This document shows positions 61,917 through 64,000 of a DNA stretch of 64,000 nt, in pieces. Every line of letters starts with the position of its first letter. Position 1 is the first letter of the stretch. The position numbers were made by a program, and so were the translations under genes. A model generated the notes under the pieces. That model ran no database searches, had not been told where the DNA came from, and saw only the letters and a program-made list of their open reading frames with translations. Origin of the DNA: Candidatus Kryptoniota bacterium. Lineage in GTDB: Bacteria; Bacteroidota; Ignavibacteria; Kryptoniales; JAKASW01. Location of the stretch: positions 81,534-145,533 of the forward strand of contig DATCTN010000018.1 of assembly GCA_036567965.1 (NCBI GenBank). Reading direction: 5' to 3'.

Positions 61917-63752
61917 ATGAATGCCATGCCGCTTGTGCTTCTTACACTCGCCGTTTTTGTAATTGCATATAGATACTACTACAGTTTCATAGCAGCTAAG
62001 GTGGCGGTACTCGATGATTCACGCGTGACGCCTGCCCACAGACTGTATGATGGTCACAACTATTACCCGATGAGTAAGTGGGTGCTGTTCGGTCACCACT
62101 TTGCCGCGATCGCCGGTGCGGGACCGCTCGTGGGTCCTGTGCTCGCCGCGCAATTCGGATTCCTGCCGGGATTTCTATGGCTCGTGCTGGGTGTCGTCAT
62201 TGCCGGCGCAGTACAAGACTTCATTATATTCGCCGCGTCAGTGCGCCATGACGGCAAGTCGCTCGCAGAGATCGCGCGGACGGAGATAAGCCCGGTCAGC
62301 GGAATTGTATCGTCGCTTGCGATCCTCTTTATCATCATAGTCGCGCTTGCCGGACTCGGCATTGTGGTCGTGAACGCGCTCGCGGAAAGCCCGTGGGGAA
62401 CATTCGCTATCGGCATGACAATTCCCATCGCGATATTCATGGGACTCTGGATGTTCAGGTTCAGGAAAGGCAAGACTGCCGAGGCGACCGTAGTTGGAGT
62501 AATACTTCTCACACTCGCCGTCGTGTTCGGCAGGACAGTCGCAACCTCTTCGCTCGCGCCCTACTTCACGTTTGACCGCGGGACACTCACGATATTAATG
62601 GCAGTGTACGGTTTCTTCGCGTCGGTGCTCCCTGTGTGGCTCCTGCTCTCGCCGCGGGACTACCTGAGCTCGTTCATGAAACTCGGAGTGGTGGCGTTCC
62701 TCGCCATCGGTGTCATAATCGTCGCGCCTACTCTCCAGATGCCGGCATTCACGGCCTATGTGTCGGGCGGCGGACCTGTGATACCGGGAAAATTGTTCCC
62801 GTATCTTTTCATCACGATCGCATGCGGAGCGATCTCAGGTTTCCACGCGCTCGTCAGCTCGGGCACTTCTCCGAAGATGGTCTCGAAAGAATCGGACATA
62901 AAGACAATTGGATTCACTGCCATGCTCGCGGAAGGGTTCGTGGGGGTGCTCGCGCTCATCGCGGCGACAAGCCTGCATCCTCTCGATTACTTCGCCATCA
63001 ATGTGCCTGTCGACAAGTTCGCGTCTATCGTGGGACAGCTGAAAGTCATGGGATTCACGGTTTCCAATCTTCCAGCCCTCGCGAAGGAAGTGGGAGAGCA
63101 GCTCGCGGGAAGAGCGGGAGGGGCGGTATCTCTGGCGGTTGGAATGGCGCAGATATTTTCTTCGATACCGGGATTACGCGGACTAATGGCATACTGGTAC
63201 CACTTCGCGATAATGTTCGAGGCGCTTTTCATACTGACCACAATCGACGCCGGGACGAGGATCGGAAGGTTTGTTTTGCAGGAAGCGCTTGGAAAAGTTT
63301 ACAAGCCGTTCGGGAGCGCACGCTGGATGCCGGGCACGATCCTGACAAGTGCGGTGATTGTGTTCGGGTGGGCATATTTTATTTATACCGGCACGGTCGC
63401 CACGATTTGGCCGATGTTCGGAACCGCAAACCAGCTTCTCGCGACCGTCGCGCTAGCTGTTGGGACAACTTACATCATAAACCGAGGTCGGGCGAAATAT
63501 GCGTGGGTTACGATAGTTCCGATGCTCTTTGTCGGCACAACGACGCTGACTGCGGGCTGGATGAACATGATGAATATTTATTACCCGATGAGTTCCGCGG
63601 CGGCGACAAAAGTGCCGGGTTTGCTGAATTTGATACTGACAGCAGTCATAATGGCGTGTGTAGTAGTGATACTATTCGACGCGATACCAAAGTGGTTCAA
63701 GACTGTAAGGGGTACGCGGCCGCTTATTGTGGAAGAGGTTCCGTCAAAGTAG
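61917..63752 (+). CDS. cstA: CstA-family peptide / pyruvate transporter
   Basis: 611 residues with about 16 helices. '[18 protein letters not shown]' and '[20 protein letters not shown]' are the CstA signature at the N-terminus, followed by '[20 protein letters not shown]' and '[20 protein letters not shown]'. '[20 protein letters not shown]' and '[18 protein letters not shown]' are also hallmarks. CstA-type carriers import peptides or pyruvate when carbon is scarce. Shorter than E. coli CstA (about 700) and close to the short form of Bacteroidota. It stands alone on the plus strand. Confidence 0.93.
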   Translation: MNAMPLVLLTLAVFVIAYRYYYSFIAAKVAVLDDSRVTPAHRLYDGHNYYPMSKWVLFGHHFAAIAGAGPLVGPVLAAQFGFLPGFLWLVLGVVIAGAVQDFIIFAASVRHDGKSLAEIARTEISPVSGIVSSLAILFIIIVALAGLGIVVVNALAESPWGTFAIGMTIPIAIFMGLWMFRFRKGKTAEATVVGVILLTLAVVFGRTVATSSLAPYFTFDRGTLTILMAVYGFFASVLPVWLLLSPRDYLSSFMKLGVVAFLAIGVIIVAPTLQMPAFTAYVSGGGPVIPGKLFPYLFITIACGAISGFHALVSSGTSPKMVSKESDIKTIGFTAMLAEGFVGVLALIAATSLHPLDYFAINVPVDKFASIVGQLKVMGFTVSNLPALAKEVGEQLAGRAGGAVSLAVGMAQIFSSIPGLRGLMAYWYHFAIMFEALFILTTIDAGTRIGRFVLQEALGKVYKPFGSARWMPGTILTSAVIVFGWAYFIYTGTVATIWPMFGTANQLLATVALAVGTTYIINRGRAKYAWVTIVPMLFVGTTTLTAGWMNMMNIYYPMSSAAATKVPGLLNLILTAVIMACVVVILFDAIPKWFKTVRGTRPLIVEEVPSK

Positions 63753-63778
63753 AAGAGCGCTTGCGTTCGTTTTAATTA

Positions 63779-64000
63779 AAACACAGAGACACGGAGGCAC
63801 GGAGAATAATATCTTCCCTCTGTGTCTCTCGTGACTCTCGTGGTTGAATCTAAACACAGAGACACGGAGGCACGGAGAATAATATCTTTCCTCTGTCTCT
63901 CTCGTACCTCCCGTGGTTGAATCTAAACACAGAGACACAGAGGCACGGAGAATAATATCTTTCCTCTGTCTCTCTCGTGCCTCCCGTGGTTGAATTTAAA
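63779..64000. repeat. 73-bp tandem repeat array, copy B (inverted relative to A)
   Basis: Three units start near 63779, 63853 and 63926, each AAACACAGAGACACGGAGGC...GGTTGAATCT. Reverse-complemented, they match the units at 27831-28105, with the same 73-base spacing. The array runs off the right edge of the window. Confidence 0.9.

Noticed and set aside
62636..63775. 379-codon ORF inside cstA
   Set aside because: Overlaps the well-conserved CstA frame on the same strand; composition is that of an out-of-frame shadow.

Overview
This is about 64 kb of a chromosome from a free-living member of the Fibrobacterota-Chlorobiota-Bacteroidota superphylum, most like the Ignavibacteria or related uncultured lineages. 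Five large secreted proteins end in a type IX secretion (T9SS) sorting domain of the 'NYPNPFNP...YDxLGREV...GxYFYRL...KKMxLxK' type. hslV-hslU, rpoN, a long GroES-like protein, an UpxY-type NusG paralogue and a CDNCPPP-type secreted family support the same placement. Gene density is high, most genes lie on the minus strand, TTG and GTG starts are common, and intergenic spaces are full of short palindromic and tandem repeats.

Layout. 1-2.8 kb (+): the end of a glutamine amidotransferase, an OmpA-like protein, a small membrane protein, a frameshifted monooxygenase and an NmrA-like oxidoreductase closed by a strong terminator. 2.9-12.3 kb (-): secreted proteins, namely a beta-helix protein, a T9SS protein, two tandem paralogous T9SS proteins and a 13-repeat propeller-like T9SS protein. 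12.3-18.3 kb: a tRNA-Met with an interrupted copy of its 3' end beside it, then metabolic genes, an O-methyltransferase, a flippase and a FemAB-like protein. 18.3-23.1 kb (-): DUF3109, rpoN, a small unknown, hslV and hslU in one likely operon, with a GroES-like gene upstream. 23.16-24.0 kb: an eight-copy 112-bp tandem repeat. 24.1-29.5 kb: redox and housekeeping genes (trxB, HAD phosphatase, queG, Rieske protein, MBL hydrolase, YfhL-type ferredoxin) with a 73-bp repeat array. 29.9-32.2 kb: unknown genes, including a remote sigma-70-like protein divergent from a DUF6266-like protein.

32.3-61.3 kb (-): a large exopolysaccharide or capsule locus. Read in its own direction it runs: a small leader ORF, a Wzz/Wzc tyrosine kinase, UpxY antiterminator, secreted TIM-barrel protein, Wzx, Wzy, three glycosyltransferases, ATP-grasp, PHP, polysaccharide deacetylase, a 1000-residue T9SS deacetylase-like protein, DegT aminotransferase, WbaP-type initiating transferase, a second ATP-grasp, KdsC-like phosphatase, Gfo/Idh/MocA oxidoreductase, lipoprotein, methyltransferase, then a wbpA remnant followed by wbpB, wbpD and wbpE. 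The last three belong to the route to a UDP-2,3-diacetamido-uronic acid, but the dehydrogenase that starts it has lost most of its length here. The two gene-free stretches near that remnant look like decay. The two ATP-grasp genes, with the PHP and deacetylase genes, are the best candidate for an undescribed polysaccharide modification.

61.5-64 kb: tRNA-Lys, cstA (peptide/carbon starvation transporter), and a second array of the 73-bp repeat in the opposite orientation.

Limits: all product names come from reading the sequence and from memory of families. No database search, structure prediction or folding program was run.
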